From assembly GCF_002288925.2 (NCBI RefSeq), contig NW_022098036.1:37064265-37128264 (forward strand): DNA of 64,000 bases, in the 5' to 3' direction. Below the pieces are notes generated by a model that was given only the letters and a program-made list of their open reading frames with translations, did not search any database and was not told the origin of the DNA. Made by a program: the position numbers and the translations under genes. The first letter of the stretch is position 1. Each line of letters begins with the position of its first letter. This stretch comes from Delphinapterus leucas (taxonomy: Eukaryota > Chordata > Mammalia > Artiodactyla > Monodontidae). Below, one piece after another: positions 48,480 to 60,149 of this stretch.

Positions 48480-48895
48480 CCTTGTGTTAACACTTTTCCC
48501 CAATCCTTCAATTTGGCTCACAACATACAAACTGATGCTCTTATATTTTTACCTTATATTTTCTCCTCACCTGTCAATTTATCCACACTTCCCCTGTGCT
48601 TTGGGTCCACAGTGTCATTAACTTAAATGTCTTTTTTTCTCACTCATTCCAATCCTAGGCAACTTGCAAATGACATCTCCTTTATCTAAATTCCTTTACA
48701 CCAATTTTTAAATCAATAGGTACTACCTTGTATATGGCTCTTCTACTCTACTTCTAACTGGCATTTAACTATTCCTAAATTGCCAAGCTCACTCCCCACC
48801 AAAGCTGTAAGCTCTTTTAAGGGAGCAATATTTTATATTTCCTTGTATCACTCACAGTGTCTAGTTGCTCAATAAAATACTTGTCAGGGATAATA
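48480..48895 (+). repeat. L2-like 3' region
   Basis: 'aagctgtaagctcttttaagggagcaatattttatatttccttgtatcactcacagtgtctagttgctcaataaaat' matches the L2 tail; the part to the left is more diverged. A similar weak L2 tail lies at 49200-49380. Confidence 0.55.
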
Positions 48896-51800
48896 AAATA
48901 GACTAAATCTAATACGAAGCTAGAAAAATAAAAATTCACCTTTCCATTAACTCTTCATGATGAAAAGCTTGAGAATCTAACCAAATGGAACATACCAGTC
49001 ATATTTTAACCCTAAAATTACAAAGTTATGCATAATTTTTTCCCAACAGTCTAATTCTAAGGAGTAAAACACACAGACATGACCAAATATTAACAACCTA
49101 CTTTATCTGACTGCAAATCTAAGGAATTGTGGACAGTCAACCTCCAAAATACAGTGAAAAAACAAAAACCTTTTTTGTCTCTCTTACATTCAAACTCCTA
49201 TTTGCAGTCAAAACATCCAAATTCAAATGCTTCTTCTGTAAAGGTTTCCCAAAGAGGCCCTGATAGAAACAGTGGTTCTCTTTTCCGCATCTCTTAGTAC
49301 TTGTAACTATTTACTCCTGGTAAAGTTACTACTAACTTATCTTGGTACCCCCAAGGCCAGGCATATAATAAGTGCCAAAAAAGATAATCTGAACTAATGA
49401 ATACAAATTGGAGGCTTTCAAAAAATTCCTAATGCAGATGATTTCTTTTTTCAAAGGAATTTTTATATTTAAGTATTGATACAATGCATTTAATAGACAA
49501 AAATAAAGGCTGCCCTGGTTTTGAAGGGTGGGGTAACAGAGGAAGTCTCAAGACATCCAGCAAAAATCCATAAGGGATCCAAGGAACAGAATTTGAAAAC
49601 CAATTAAAGTTCATACTTAAAATTCTTAGTACTGAACTATTTTTTCTTAATTTTCCGAGTTTGAGAAAATTATCAACAACCTTCATGTAAACAAATAGGA
49701 GCTTGATTACTCAAGTCACCAAATAATGGATCACTTTATAAAGTTTCTTCACAGTTCTTTAAAAAGCCGAATTCCCTTGGTGTACTTCAAATGTATTTTA
49801 CAAACATCCTTTAGGAACATAAGACATTACTAAAACAGAACACTATACAGCGTTTCTTGAGTGAACTATATTACCTGTATCCTTCCTTAGTGGGCAAAGA
49901 AACAATTAGCCCAAATAAACAGTTTTAAAAATAATATCTACGAAAACTGAACTTGTGAAAATTAAAACATTCTGTAGCTATCAAGAAAATCTCTATTATG
50001 CCATTTCATATTTAAGAAGTGAATACTAAAGGCAACACTTACCTTAAGTCCTGCTAATGATGAAAAAGTAAAAGTTTAGTAAGCTCTTCTTGAGAAATAA
50101 TTTTTTCAATTTAAAAGTGAGTTACAAAACTATTATTCTAAGCTGTGCCACAACTTCAATTCCAAAAAAAGAATGCAAGTACAGTATTTTATTCCTTAAA
50201 AAATCTTAACTTTCAAGGTCAAAATAATTTTCTCCGAAAGAGCAAGTGTGCAGATTTAAATCTGCCTTTCAAACATAAAAAGATGGGGGCAGGGGCACGG
50301 TTTGAAAACATTTAGGATAAGTACCAGGTGACAGAAGTAAGATATTAATTTTGCAATACAATTTCTAAATGGCTAATTTAAATGTGGGGGAGGGGTGCTA
50401 AAAAACTGATAAAGATATCAGATTCTGTGACAATTCTTTCTCATATCAAAGTGTAACACACCCCATTCCCCAGTGCTCTTACAATTAACGTACAAAGAAT
50501 GGTAAAATAAGACATGCTGAGGTGGGTTAAAAAAAAAATGTAGCCTACACATGACAACCAAATCGATTGTTATCTAGTCACCTGTATTGCTCTAATTTTT
50601 GCTTTAAGTCCATCTGATCAATAGTGCTATTTCTTGAAAGTTAAATGCACAGGTATTCCCAGCTTTTCGGTCATGTATGTTTAGTTATATGCTCCAAGGC
50701 CTATAAAAGTTTTTGGTGATCTGCATTTACCAGTCTCTTCCTCTGATCTATTGATACTACACAGATACAAGAAATGTGAGTCAATTACAAAGAACACATG
50801 AAAAAGCCAAAAATGAGAAAGCAATTTAAAATGGAAGCAAAACCTTAATCTGGAAACTGTCTAGCAGGTTACCTATATGGTCAGTATGTCTATCTAAAAA
50901 TACTAAGTAAGAGTACAGTTTTATCACATTAAAGTCAAATAAACTGGAATTGACAGCAAAACACTTCCAAACACATTTTATTAACATATCTTACTTAACT
51001 AAATATTTTTCTTAAGAGTTGAATCTAGATCACATTTTTGTTAAAAGAACCATCTTAAATGGAGACTTAGAGAAATATGCCCTGAAATGAAGGAGAACAT
51101 CCATGTAAATAAACACTCCCTAATATACTATTCAAATTGAATACTGGTTTTGGATTTAAGTGGAGTCGACAAACCCCGCCCCCCAACACCTGTAGAAGAC
51201 AGCATAAGTAAAAATCAGTAAATATAGCGATGTATTTCACTGTTTTATACCTGAACACTTTTTAAAGAATGATGTCGTTTCCTACCAATCACAAAGGCAA
51301 AAGCAAATTATCGTTGGGAATTTAAAGTTAAAAACGCGCGTACACACCATCTGCATGCCTATTTTGGCCTAAATTTAGAACATTTAAATTCCCATATATT
51401 CAACGTGGGCCCAGACTGGAGCTTCTCCCCTACAACTTTCTCGAAATTTTACTAAACGTCCTGATAGTTTGCCTTGAATTCCGAGCACCTTTCAGCCTCA
51501 GCTGCACCCAGAGCGTCCACCTCACTTGCATTTCTAGTAACGCTGGAGAGGGAGGGTGTGAAGGAGTGAGTGTATTTATGTGTGGATAAGTGCGCGCGCG
51601 CTCCCGCGCAGCTCCCCACCCCCACCCCGATACTTTTCTTTAGTGGAAACAGGGAGAATCTAGAGGTTATTCTAGCGAGAACTCAGTATCAAAGGCTCAC
51701 CCAGTCGCAATCAACCCTTAGGACTCTTGTGTTTTGGTTGCGCAGCGCAACTTCTCATATCCTACCCTGAGCTTTAGAAGCAGACGGGAAATTGGTGAAC

Positions 51801-52365
51801 AGAACCCAGGGAGAAGTGGGGGAGCTAGGGGAAAAAAGTGAAAGGGCCGATCCCCCAGAAAGACGCTCAAGTTTGCAACGAGGACTGTGTCTCCGCGAAT
51901 ATGCGCCCACCCCCTCTCCCCCTTCCAGGTGGAACTCGTTAACAGCAGCCACCCGGGCAACAGACACGGCCACCTTCCTCCCCCACGCACCATCCGAGAC
52001 CAGAGCAAGTGAGGGCGGCGGGCGAGATGGGACACCCGGCGGGGCCCGCGCGATCCCCGGCCGCCACCAGGCCTCCGCCGACCCCTGCCCCGTCACCTGT
52101 GGAGAAAGCGCCCCCCACCCCCACGGCCTCTCTGCCCTTCACGCCGCCCGTATCCTCCCCGCGGCAGCCGCTCCCCGCCCCGGCCTGCAAGGACCGAGCG
52201 CGGCGCCAGGCTCCCCTCGGCGGCTGCGGGGCCCCAGCCCCTTGAACTGGTTACAACCGGCGGCGGCGACCGAGCGGGACAGAGGGCAGCGGGCGGCTGG
52301 AGGGTCCCCGGCGGGGAGGGGGCGAGCCGGCAGGCCGGAAGGAGCGGGGAGTCGCAAGGTCCTAC

Positions 52366-52450
52366 CTAACACCGTCGGTCTCCTCCATCTCCTCCTCAAC
52401 GGCAGCGGCCCCGGCGGTGGCGGCGGCAGCGACATTCCTGGGGAGCGCTC
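52366..52450 (-). other. ARHGAP5 alternative first-exon donor at 52366
   Basis: The minus strand reads GTTAG|GTAGGAC with the last exon base at 52366. It is a reasonable but weaker donor than the one at 52899, and could end a longer or downstream first exon within the island. The 5' end given is nominal. Confidence 0.3.
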
Positions 52451-52596
52451 CCGCCGCCGCCTCCTCCTCCACTCTCTGCTCGTCTCTCTTCCCCGGCGCG
52501 CTCACCGTGCGCCGCGTCCCTTCAGCCACCTCCCCCCGCCCTCCCCAACACACACGCCCCGAAACCTCAAGCCCTACGGCTCCCGCGGACGGGTAA

Positions 52597-52616
52597 CCCA
52601 CCCTCCCTCCCTCCCC
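52597..52616 (-). promoter_or_regulatory. Compact G-quadruplex motif
   Basis: On the minus strand five G-runs (one of four, four of three) are separated by single bases, within 20 bases. Single-base loops give very stable parallel quadruplexes. It lies inside the CpG island between the two candidate first-exon donors, so it would be in 5' leader RNA for one form and in the intron for the other. Confidence 0.65.
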
Positions 52617-52678
52617 GCCACCAGCGGCGGCCCCGTCCCTCCCCCCTTCCCCTGCGCCCGCCGCCGCGCCGGGCTCAG

Positions 52679-52690
52679 TAATGGCGGCCA
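52679..52690 (+). promoter_or_regulatory. YY1-like motif in the CpG island
   Basis: TAATGGCGGCCA matches the AANATGGCGGC core bound by YY1, often found just downstream of start sites in CpG promoters. It is in plus orientation, about 220 bases inside the first candidate intron on the minus strand; it might instead serve a divergent plus-strand transcript. Confidence 0.45.
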
Positions 52691-52898
52691 CTCGGGCTCC
52701 CTCGCGCTGACGGATCTCTCCCTCTCTCCCGAACTTTACCTCAGCATCTCTCCCGGCGCGCACCGCCGGAACGCACGCGCGCGCGCGCGCGCTGCCACAC
52801 ACCCGGCCGGGGGCGGAGCGGCGGCGCAGCCTCGACGGGGCGCGCGCGCGCGCAGCCACAGCGCCCTCCCCACAATCCCCCGCCCCCGCCGCCCTCAC

Positions 52899-52980
52899 CT
52901 CGCGACGCCTCCCGCGCCGCGAGCCCGGCTGGGCCCCGCCCCTGCCCTCGTCTCCCGGGAGCCTGGGAAGGCGCGAGCTC
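52899..52980 (-). other. ARHGAP5: ARHGAP5 candidate non-coding exon 1 (donor at 52899)
   Basis: The minus strand reads CGCGAG|GTGAGGG, a strong 5' splice site, with the last exon base at 52899. The three CCAAT boxes lie 145-240 bases upstream. The 5' end given is a guess from CCAAT spacing. It would join the exon 2 acceptor at 39790 across a 13.1 kb intron. No transcript evidence is available. Confidence 0.5.
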
Positions 52981-53042
52981 CCGAGAAGGAGGGAGGGAGC
53001 GAGCGCGCGGGGCCGCGTCCTCGCTCGCGTCCCGGCTCCCCC

Positions 53043-53140
53043 ATTGGCTTCTGCCCCTCCCCCTTCTTCCTCCGCCCCTCCCACCCATTGGTTCCCTCTC
53101 TTACTCCATTCCTTCTCACCTTTTCCCTTCTACCCATTGG
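53043..53140 (-). promoter_or_regulatory. Three CCAAT boxes (NF-Y type) upstream of ARHGAP5
   Basis: On the minus strand CCAATGG occurs three times, with the ATTGG complements at 53043-53047, 53087-53091 and 53136-53140, spaced 44 and 49 bases apart. All have the same orientation, pointing toward the gene. CCAAT boxes usually lie 60-100 bases upstream of initiation, which predicts a start near 52945-52985. This supports the exon 1 donor at 52899. Confidence 0.75.
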
Positions 53141-53879
53141 CGTGAGTGTTTTTCCTCTGCTTTCCCCTTTCTCCGTATTCTGCTCCTCCTCCGTCCCATC
53201 CTCCACGCTTTAGAAGCTGCAGACCATGCCGCCCTGAGCACGGTCGTCTCCAAACCTTTCCTGCTTTCTCCCTTTCCTTCTGTTCCGGTTTCTGGCCGTA
53301 ACTGAGAGCAAACCACAATACTGAAAAGGAACCAGATATTGTGTTAGCCGCAAAACATCGCATGGGCACTGAATGATTCTCGATAAATCAGCCTACGGCC
53401 TCAGAGCGTTAAAGAATTCAAGAGATGAAAATATGCGCCCAAGCTCGTTCTCAGGGACATACTTGCCTGTATGCTCCTGTGTGTGCAGCCAGTTTTCTGC
53501 CTGGGATCGCTGGCCAACTACAGACATCACCCGCACGGGACCTGGTGCCATACTCACCCAGAAAGCAAAACTCCATGGGAGCAAGAAGAATCCATTTCGC
53601 CGTCGACACCGCACAAGGACGGAGGCAGGCCCTCGAGTCCGTTCTTGTGGAAGTTGAGCGAGATGCCAAGACATGGGGCGGATTTTGGGGTGGCCCAGAA
53701 GACCCCTGCTCACACCACTACCAGCCCAACCTTAGGAACCATCGGCCACCCGGCTTTTATTACACTGCCTTAAGTATATTCAATATTTTTTGAGACTTGT
53801 GGAAATCTCACAAGTTTGGGGGTACACTGAGCTTTCGGTGTATCTCTTATCTGGGCATTGGCATTGAATGGTGGAGAAA

Positions 53880-53985
53880 GGACGGTGGAAGAATGCCTTT
53901 TCTTTTACCATTGAAGAAACTGAGGTCTTGTGATTTTCCCAAGGTCATCAGAATCCCTCTTACACAGAGGTCTTAAAATAGCTGC
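53880..53985 (-). repeat. MIR fragment
   Basis: 'ttttaccattgaagaaactgaggtcttgtgattttcccaaggtcatcagaatc' is the MIR core in reverse. Confidence 0.6.
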
Positions 53986-55507
53986 CAGCAGATGAAAGAA
54001 TGAATGAGCGAAAACATAAATCTACCCCAATTTGTTAAGTTTAAAAGAAAGAAGTAATGTGGGGGAGAATTTCTCTTTGGGGATAGATTTCCTGCATTGA
54101 AAACAGTTCGTCATCAATAAAGTTAACATATAAAAAAAAAAGTCTTTTAAATTCAAATTGTTCTGTATTTCTTATGTTACATAAGGTACTGAAGTTAGCC
54201 AAGGTTGCTTTTTAGTGTTATAATGATGCAGCTGCTTCCAACCAGAAGTACGTTTCCGGTCTGTCAGTAAAGAAAAACAAAAACTGCCTTTTGGTAAAAA
54301 TCTGTTAGAAAATATTTGTCAGTAAATCTGTCACAATATTCCAGCAGAAATTCTGTTCATTTCTTCCACACCCCTGCCCCTCTATTCTCCATGTTTCTCT
54401 AAGGTAAACTTAATAGACAAAAACAGAAGGGATGTTTAATTTCTCTATATGTTTCTTGCTCCCTAAGTTTAAAAAGGTGTGACTAAAATTACTCCAGTCA
54501 CTCCCTCGCATCTGAATGGTACCAGATAAGTAAGGTACATAGGTACTTATTTCTTTCAGTTACAAACTATAGGCAGGGAAAAAGGACACTAAAGAAAACT
54601 TGCAATGAAAGAAAATACAGAGAAAAGGAAGAAAAAAGAGGAGAGGAGGAAATTTCGGAGAGTGGATCCATCAAAACATGGTACTAATGCCTTACATAGC
54701 CACACCACTTGTATAGGTTGGAAAGTTCATGCATTTTTTGACCTTTGTACTAAAAGTCCTTAAAAGTACAAGAAGCCAATTCAAAGCCATAATTTTGAGG
54801 TTGAAATGTTAAGTACTATAGGGTGTCCTAAAGATATTTTTTAAATTATTTCCTAAATAATCAGAAATTTCATAACCATGGACATGTATCAATATAAACC
54901 AAAGTCAAATCAGGGCTTTTAAAAGTGTTACTTTCTTTACATAATACTGTTTTCTTTAAAACAGGACATGATACTGAAGAGTCAGGACATAATACTGGAG
55001 GAAAAAAAGGACTTTTGAAATCTCATTTTCTCATAACGAAGACACCAGAAAGTGTAGGGGGAAAAAAGTCATGGTTTTCAAAAGATAATTTTCATAGCTG
55101 GCATTGTTTTTACTTCTTAGTCCTCCTGCATCATCCATCTTGATTTAAGGGGTCTGGAACTTTACAACTTTGCTCCTTATTAATACTAATATACTGGTAA
55201 ACTGCTTAATAACTAACAAATTTGTATCATTTTTATGTTAGTACCTGCCTCCTCTCAAAAAAGAAAGCATACAGTTTTCTGTACACATAAAAATCTGAAA
55301 ATAGGAATTGGGGGCAAAAGTTCTAGGGTTAAAAATGCTTACATATATACAAATAAAAGGCAATAAACAGCAGAAAATAAAACCCAAGGACAACATGGCA
55401 TGTTTTAAAACTGATCAGGAACCATGCCTTCAGAGAAATTGCTTTAAACACCAACGCTCCCCACCCAAAACAAAAACTTTGAGAAAATAAGTAATTTATC
55501 ATTTACG

Positions 55508-55522
55508 CGTGCGCGCGCGCGC

Positions 55523-55583
<61 letters not shown>
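55508..55583 (+). repeat. (GC)n(GA)n compound microsatellite
   Basis: About 14 bases of alternating GC joined to about 60 bases of GA with one 'ca' interruption. Alternating GC favours Z-DNA and the GA tract favours triplex DNA. Likely length-polymorphic. Confidence 0.95.
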
Positions 55584-55585
<2 letters not shown>

Positions 55586-57114
55586 AATATTACCAACCCC
55601 TCTCAGATCAACTACTCTTCTTATCTTAAAAAATATTTAAGCACTTGTTCTGCTGTACTGGATAATTAAATTCACCTGAAGCTTTGTTCTTCATTTACTT
55701 TTTAAAAATTAGCAGAATAAGATTTCAGTCAGGCATTTTAGGTTTTTAGTTTAAATATTCTCCACAAGTTTCTAGTTCTTTAACACATCCTAATAAAGTA
55801 TTAATATGCATGGCCTTTTTAGGATCAAAAGAGATGACAGCCATAAAAAATGTTATCAAAATTCCACCTTCTACCATCAGTGGTAACACTACATACCATA
55901 TTGAGATGTTTGATGTCATTTGGCTTCAATGAGCTTACCCTATAGAAGCAGGTACACCCCCTGCTGGAAATCTCTGATCATAACTACTTTGGCTTTTGTA
56001 GGCTGAACCAAGAACATAGGAAAAGCCAAATAAAGGGCCTTTCCATTCATAACAAAATTGACCCATACTTTTTGCCTGTCTGACATAAGACAGGCTTTTG
56101 GAGAACAAACTATCTGAGAATATCAACCTGATTACAGACAAAATACCCAAAGAAGTTGGAGAATAACAAAGGCAAATAACTAAATAACCAAAGCATGTTA
56201 ATGTTGTTTCTTGCCTAATTTCCTATAGAAGGTCACAACTCATTTCCATACCCCACCTAATCCCCACCTTCTCCCTAGACTTTTCTCTTTCTCTGTATCT
56301 CATACAGTTAGGGCTATTAGAAGGAGGGAAGGCAGAATAAGATGGAGTGTTTCTCCCACTAGCAAGCAAATACCAATAACTAATGACCACAATATAACCA
56401 TAGTAGCCATTTGCCAAGTTGAGGTGCTGAAAAGCTTTCTCCAAATTTGTTTTATGGCTACCAATGATATTTTCAGCATGAAGAAAAGGTGCTAATTATG
56501 TCTTGGCTGTTACCATAGAAAATATTTTGACAAGAGTTAAGGTAATTGTGAGCATGGGACTGGAACAGTAGGAAAGTAATGCATTGACCTTCCTGGCATT
56601 TTGTTCCACAGAACCTTGTTCTGTTGATTTTTCAGAATTGTATTTTCAGACTGAAATCCCAAAGATGGTATCAGAGTCTAGTTTCAAAATGTCGTGTTCA
56701 TGCTGCTCTGGTTCTCAGACATAACTGAAAGAGTGAAATCAGAGCTCTAGTTTTGACTAATTAGTATTTTATAAAGGTTATTTGTAATGCAGACTCCTTT
56801 TAAAGGAATAACCAGCACAAATACTTTAATTAGACAAAAATCTTCAAGTTATTTCCTCTCACAAAAGGAGGTAATGTTGGACCATCTGGACCCTCCATTG
56901 AGTTTTCATGAAAGATCGCAGCTTGAATTTAATCAACCCCTGTAAGGTTAACCCCATAAAGATAAAAAATAACTGCAAAGGTTGCTAACGGAATTCTCTC
57001 TTTGAGATTGTTGCCATTGTAATTTGTAAATCATTACAATGGGAAACAGGAACTTGTATTGCTTGACTATTTAACCATACACATAATTTTTGTGAATATC
57101 CCTTATCCCCACTC

Positions 57115-57232
57115 TCTTTAGGCCAAATTTAGATTGCGAGCCCCTCTAGGTAGGGATCACAAATGAATGTTTGGCCCTATACAATAACTAGAATACAACT
57201 AGTAGAAAGCTCAATAAATGTTTGATAATAAT
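57115..57232 (+). repeat. L2 3' end
   Basis: 'tttagattgcgagcccctctaggtagggatcac ... agtagaaagctcaataaatgtttgataata' follows the L2 terminus. Confidence 0.65.
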
Positions 57233-57891
57233 AATATGAAACACTCTAGGTTTTATGGATTTCTGTGGATTTATTACCAACAGAAGGCTTTGGATTATAT
57301 TTTGAAATACAGCTGAGATAGTCACTTTGGAAAATACAAATCATTTAAAGAAATTGAGGAATTAGCCTGTGAAAGTTGAGTTAGATGTCCTTCCCTAAGT
57401 ACAACCCACATTTCTCCATATTACATCTCTCTGGTAGGTAAATGTGAGTTACTAGCGACAAGTAACCATGGATCTGAAACATCAGAGAACATTCTAAAGA
57501 AATGCAACTAGCAGTTTCTGAAATCAATGATAGGGTGTATAATCATTTCACAATTAAGGCTTTGTCATTTTCCTCTGTTATTGTAAACTGCAATAGATGG
57601 CAAATGTTTGTCTCACCAATCCATGCTACTGCATTTTCTTCAAAAAGCTTCACAAATAACAATGTGATTTTTCTGATGGATGCACAGCTTCTTTCATACA
57701 CACCTATTACATAGTGAGGAATAACAATACTCATCTTTCCCTAAATAGTCTTCCCATCTCTCTTCAGCAGAGCCCGGCACAGGGTTCTAGCATATACTTT
57801 ATTATTTCTAGCTTTGGTTCTCTTAGAAGTAGACGTTAAGTAACTCTTTTCTATTCTTTCCCCCAAAAGTGTTTACATTAAGAATTCTGAG

Positions 57892-58163
57892 GGTTTCCCT
57901 GGTGGCGCAGTGGTTGAGAATCTGCCTGCCAATGCAGGAGACACGGGTTCGAGCCCTGGTCTGGGAAGATCCCACATGCCGCAGAGCAACTAGGCCCATG
58001 AGCCACAACTACTGAGCCTGCGCGTCTGGAGCTTGTGCTCCGCGACAGTGAGAGGCCCGCGCACCGTGATGAAGAGTGGCCCCCGCTCGCCGCAACTAGA
58101 AGAAAGCCCACGCACAGAAACGAAGACCCAACACAGCCAAAAATAAAAAGTAAAAAAAAAAAA
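57892..58163 (+). mobile_element. CHR-type SINE
   Basis: Head 'ggtttccctggtggcgcag', a body that mixes short-subtype text ('gtgagaggcccgcgcacc') with the long-subtype end ('cgcaactagaagaaagcc ... cagccaaaaataaaa'). Exact 12-base target duplication 'aagaattctgag' on both sides. Confidence 0.92.
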
Positions 58164-58309
58164 AAGAATTCTGAGATTTTACAGACATGATAAAAAAGTA
58201 AAAGCAATAATTCATAAATTTGTAAAAGCTCTGTGTGTCCTATAAATCAAATTCTTTAAAATTAAATTTAAATGGAGGCAAATATTTAAAATATTTTTTG
58301 ACACCCTTT

Positions 58310-58432
58310 ATTTATTTATTTATTTTGGCCACGCTGTGTGGCTTGTGGAATCTTTCCCCGACCAGGAATCGAACCCGTGCCCCGTGCATTGGGAGTATGC
58401 AATCTTAACCACTGGACTGCCAGGGAAGCCCT
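58310..58432 (-). mobile_element. tRNA-derived SINE, short old form
   Basis: Reverse copy from (TTTA)n and 'ttggccacgctgtgtggcttgtgg' to 'actggactgccagggaagccc', with a B-box complement 'ccaggaatcgaaccc'. Resembles the short tRNA-Glu SINE shared among whales and ruminants, like the one at 879-1012. Confidence 0.85.
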
Positions 58433-59137
58433 AAGATACTTTGAAAGTATGTATTTATTGAGGTAGAAAGATATTCATTTATTTTCTGTGAAAAAATCGG
58501 GCTACAAAGTGAGGAAGGAAGCACAGCTCTATTTTTATAAAAAAGAAAATGTTTTGAAAAGATGGCAATATTATTGACTAACATGTTACTAGAGATTTAA
58601 TCTACATGGTGATATTACAGCTAATGTTTATTTTATTCTTTTTGCTTTTTCTGCAATTAAAACTTTTAAAAATGAACCTATTATTTCTTGTGCAATAAAA
58701 GTTTGGATTATACTGGTGTTGAAAATTGAGAAAAAGGCAATGTATAAAGCAGAATAAGGTAAACTGTCTTGAAGCAATTGAACTGCCTACTATATATATA
58801 GCTACTTATTTTTTTTTATTCTTCCCTTTTCTTTTCTTCACTCTTTTCCCCCTCTTACTCTTACTTTAGATGTTTCCTCCTTCTTCCTTTCTTTTTATTT
58901 TTTGATTCTCCATCTTCTTTTCCTTCTCCCTTAACTTTCTCTTGGGCCTTTTACAAGCCACCTTGGGCATTGTCTCTTTCTGTCTGCAGCAGCCTCTGAG
59001 GTAAGGGAATGAAATGGTATAGGCAAACCTATTATTTCCACCACTAGATTGTATTGTCTTTGATGAATTTTTTTTAAAGTTCTTACAGACCAAATCAAGC
59101 AAAGAACATACATTTTATTATATTTAATGACTTATTT

Positions 59138-59488
59138 TTTTATTATTATTTTTTAAATTATTTATTTATTTTTGGCTGCATTGGGTCTTCATTGCTGCAC
59201 GCAGGTGTTCTCTAGTTGAGGTGAGCAGGGGCTACTCTTCGTTGCAGGCTTCTCATTGTGGTGGTTTCTCTTGTTGCAGAACATGGGCTCTGGGTGCTCT
59301 GGCTTCAGTAGTTGTGGCACACGGGCTCAGTAGTTGTGGCTCGTGGGCTCTAGAGTGCAGGCTCAGTAGTTGTGGTGCATGGGCTTAGTTGCTCCACGGC
59401 ATGTGGGATCTTCCTGGACCAGGGTTCAAACCCATGTCCCCTGCATTGGCAGGTGGATTCTTAACCATTGCACCACCAGAGAAGTCCC
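59138..59488 (-). mobile_element. CHR-type SINE, long subtype
   Basis: Reverse copy with 'tttggctgcattgggtcttcattgctgc', repeated 'agtagttgtgg' units and end 'ccaccagagaagtccc'. Target duplication 'taatgacttatttt' on both sides. Confidence 0.92.
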
Positions 59489-59929
59489 TAATGACTTATT
59501 TTAAATTATGTAAATCTGCCAACACCAATGCCTCTATTGTTGATGGTCTCATGGCACAGATTTTAAGCTCTGTTTCTACACTAAGACTCTGCTGAAAAGC
59601 TTTCAGGTATAGACAATAAGTAGCTTCTCTAATGCTGATAAAGCCGAACTGATCTTTCCACATGCTCTGGTATTTCCCTTTGTAGCACAAGGTTTATGAT
59701 AAAATGTGTTCCATTTGGATGGTTTCCCATGTGGATTTGCTGACACTTAGGCTACCTTTTCTTCCTATCACCCCTAAGGAAATGAGGGTTGCTTTTCTAA
59801 GTCAGACATTTATCTTGCAGAGTTCCTCCTCCACTATATCCTCAGCACAGTACAATCGATTACCAGTTTAAAGGAAAGGTAAAGATGGTCTTAACTATAG
59901 TACAAAGGAATGCTGGGGCACAAATTAGT

Positions 59930-60070
59930 CTGTAGTGGAAAGGCCACCAAACTGGGGATGAGGAGACTTGAATTTGTTATCTCAGGTTCTGCTTTCTGTG
60001 TGACCTTCAGAAGTCATTGAATCTCTCTGAAGTTTCCATATCCATAAAATTGTCCCTTTGCCACTTTAAC
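59930..60070 (+). repeat. MIR SINE
   Basis: 'aggagacttgaatttgttatctcaggttctgctttctgtgtgaccttcagaagtcattgaatctctctgaagtttcc' follows the MIR sequence from the tRNA-side flank through the core. Confidence 0.75.
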
Positions 60071-60149
60071 CTTATTGAGTTTGAAATTATTTTACAGGGT
60101 TAGCCTATAGACCAGGCTTCACTTCTTCCTGTTTCACACTTAATTTACA

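Larger units (their letters stand above)
39791..52365 (-). other. ARHGAP5 intron 1
   Basis: AT-rich intron between the promoter and exon 2 (to 52898 if the upstream donor is used). It holds two minus-strand CHR SINEs, an MIR, L2 copies, a Tigger-like element and a hAT-like element, listed separately. The stretches 39800-41300, 41510-42540, 42770-43620, 45610-46200, 47550-48480, 48900-49190 and 49390-51880 show no gene, RNA or named repeat that I can recognise. A purine/GT-rich unique block at 51540-51620 leads into the CpG island. Confidence 0.8.
51880..53050. promoter_or_regulatory. CpG island at the ARHGAP5 promoter
   Basis: About 1.2 kb of very GC-rich, CpG-dense DNA in an otherwise AT-rich window. 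It holds GC boxes on both strands (for example near 52936-52945), (CG)n runs, and no TATA box at a useful distance. It sits 12-13 kb upstream of exon 2, the right place for the ARHGAP5 housekeeping-type promoter. Such islands often fire in both directions, and human ARHGAP5 has a divergent antisense RNA, but nothing in this sequence proves one here. Long open frames on both strands inside it are a by-product of GC content. Confidence 0.9.

Noticed and set aside
52362..53084. Open frame of 240 codons on the minus strand in the CpG island
   Set aside because: Gly/Ala/Arg/Glu-rich composition from skewed GC; a strong splice donor interrupts it at 52899 and it is not continuous with ARHGAP5.
51792..53213. 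Open frame of 473 codons on the plus strand through the CpG island
   Set aside because: The product is low-complexity P/R/A/S sequence expected from GC-rich DNA, several other frames are also open, and no domain is visible.
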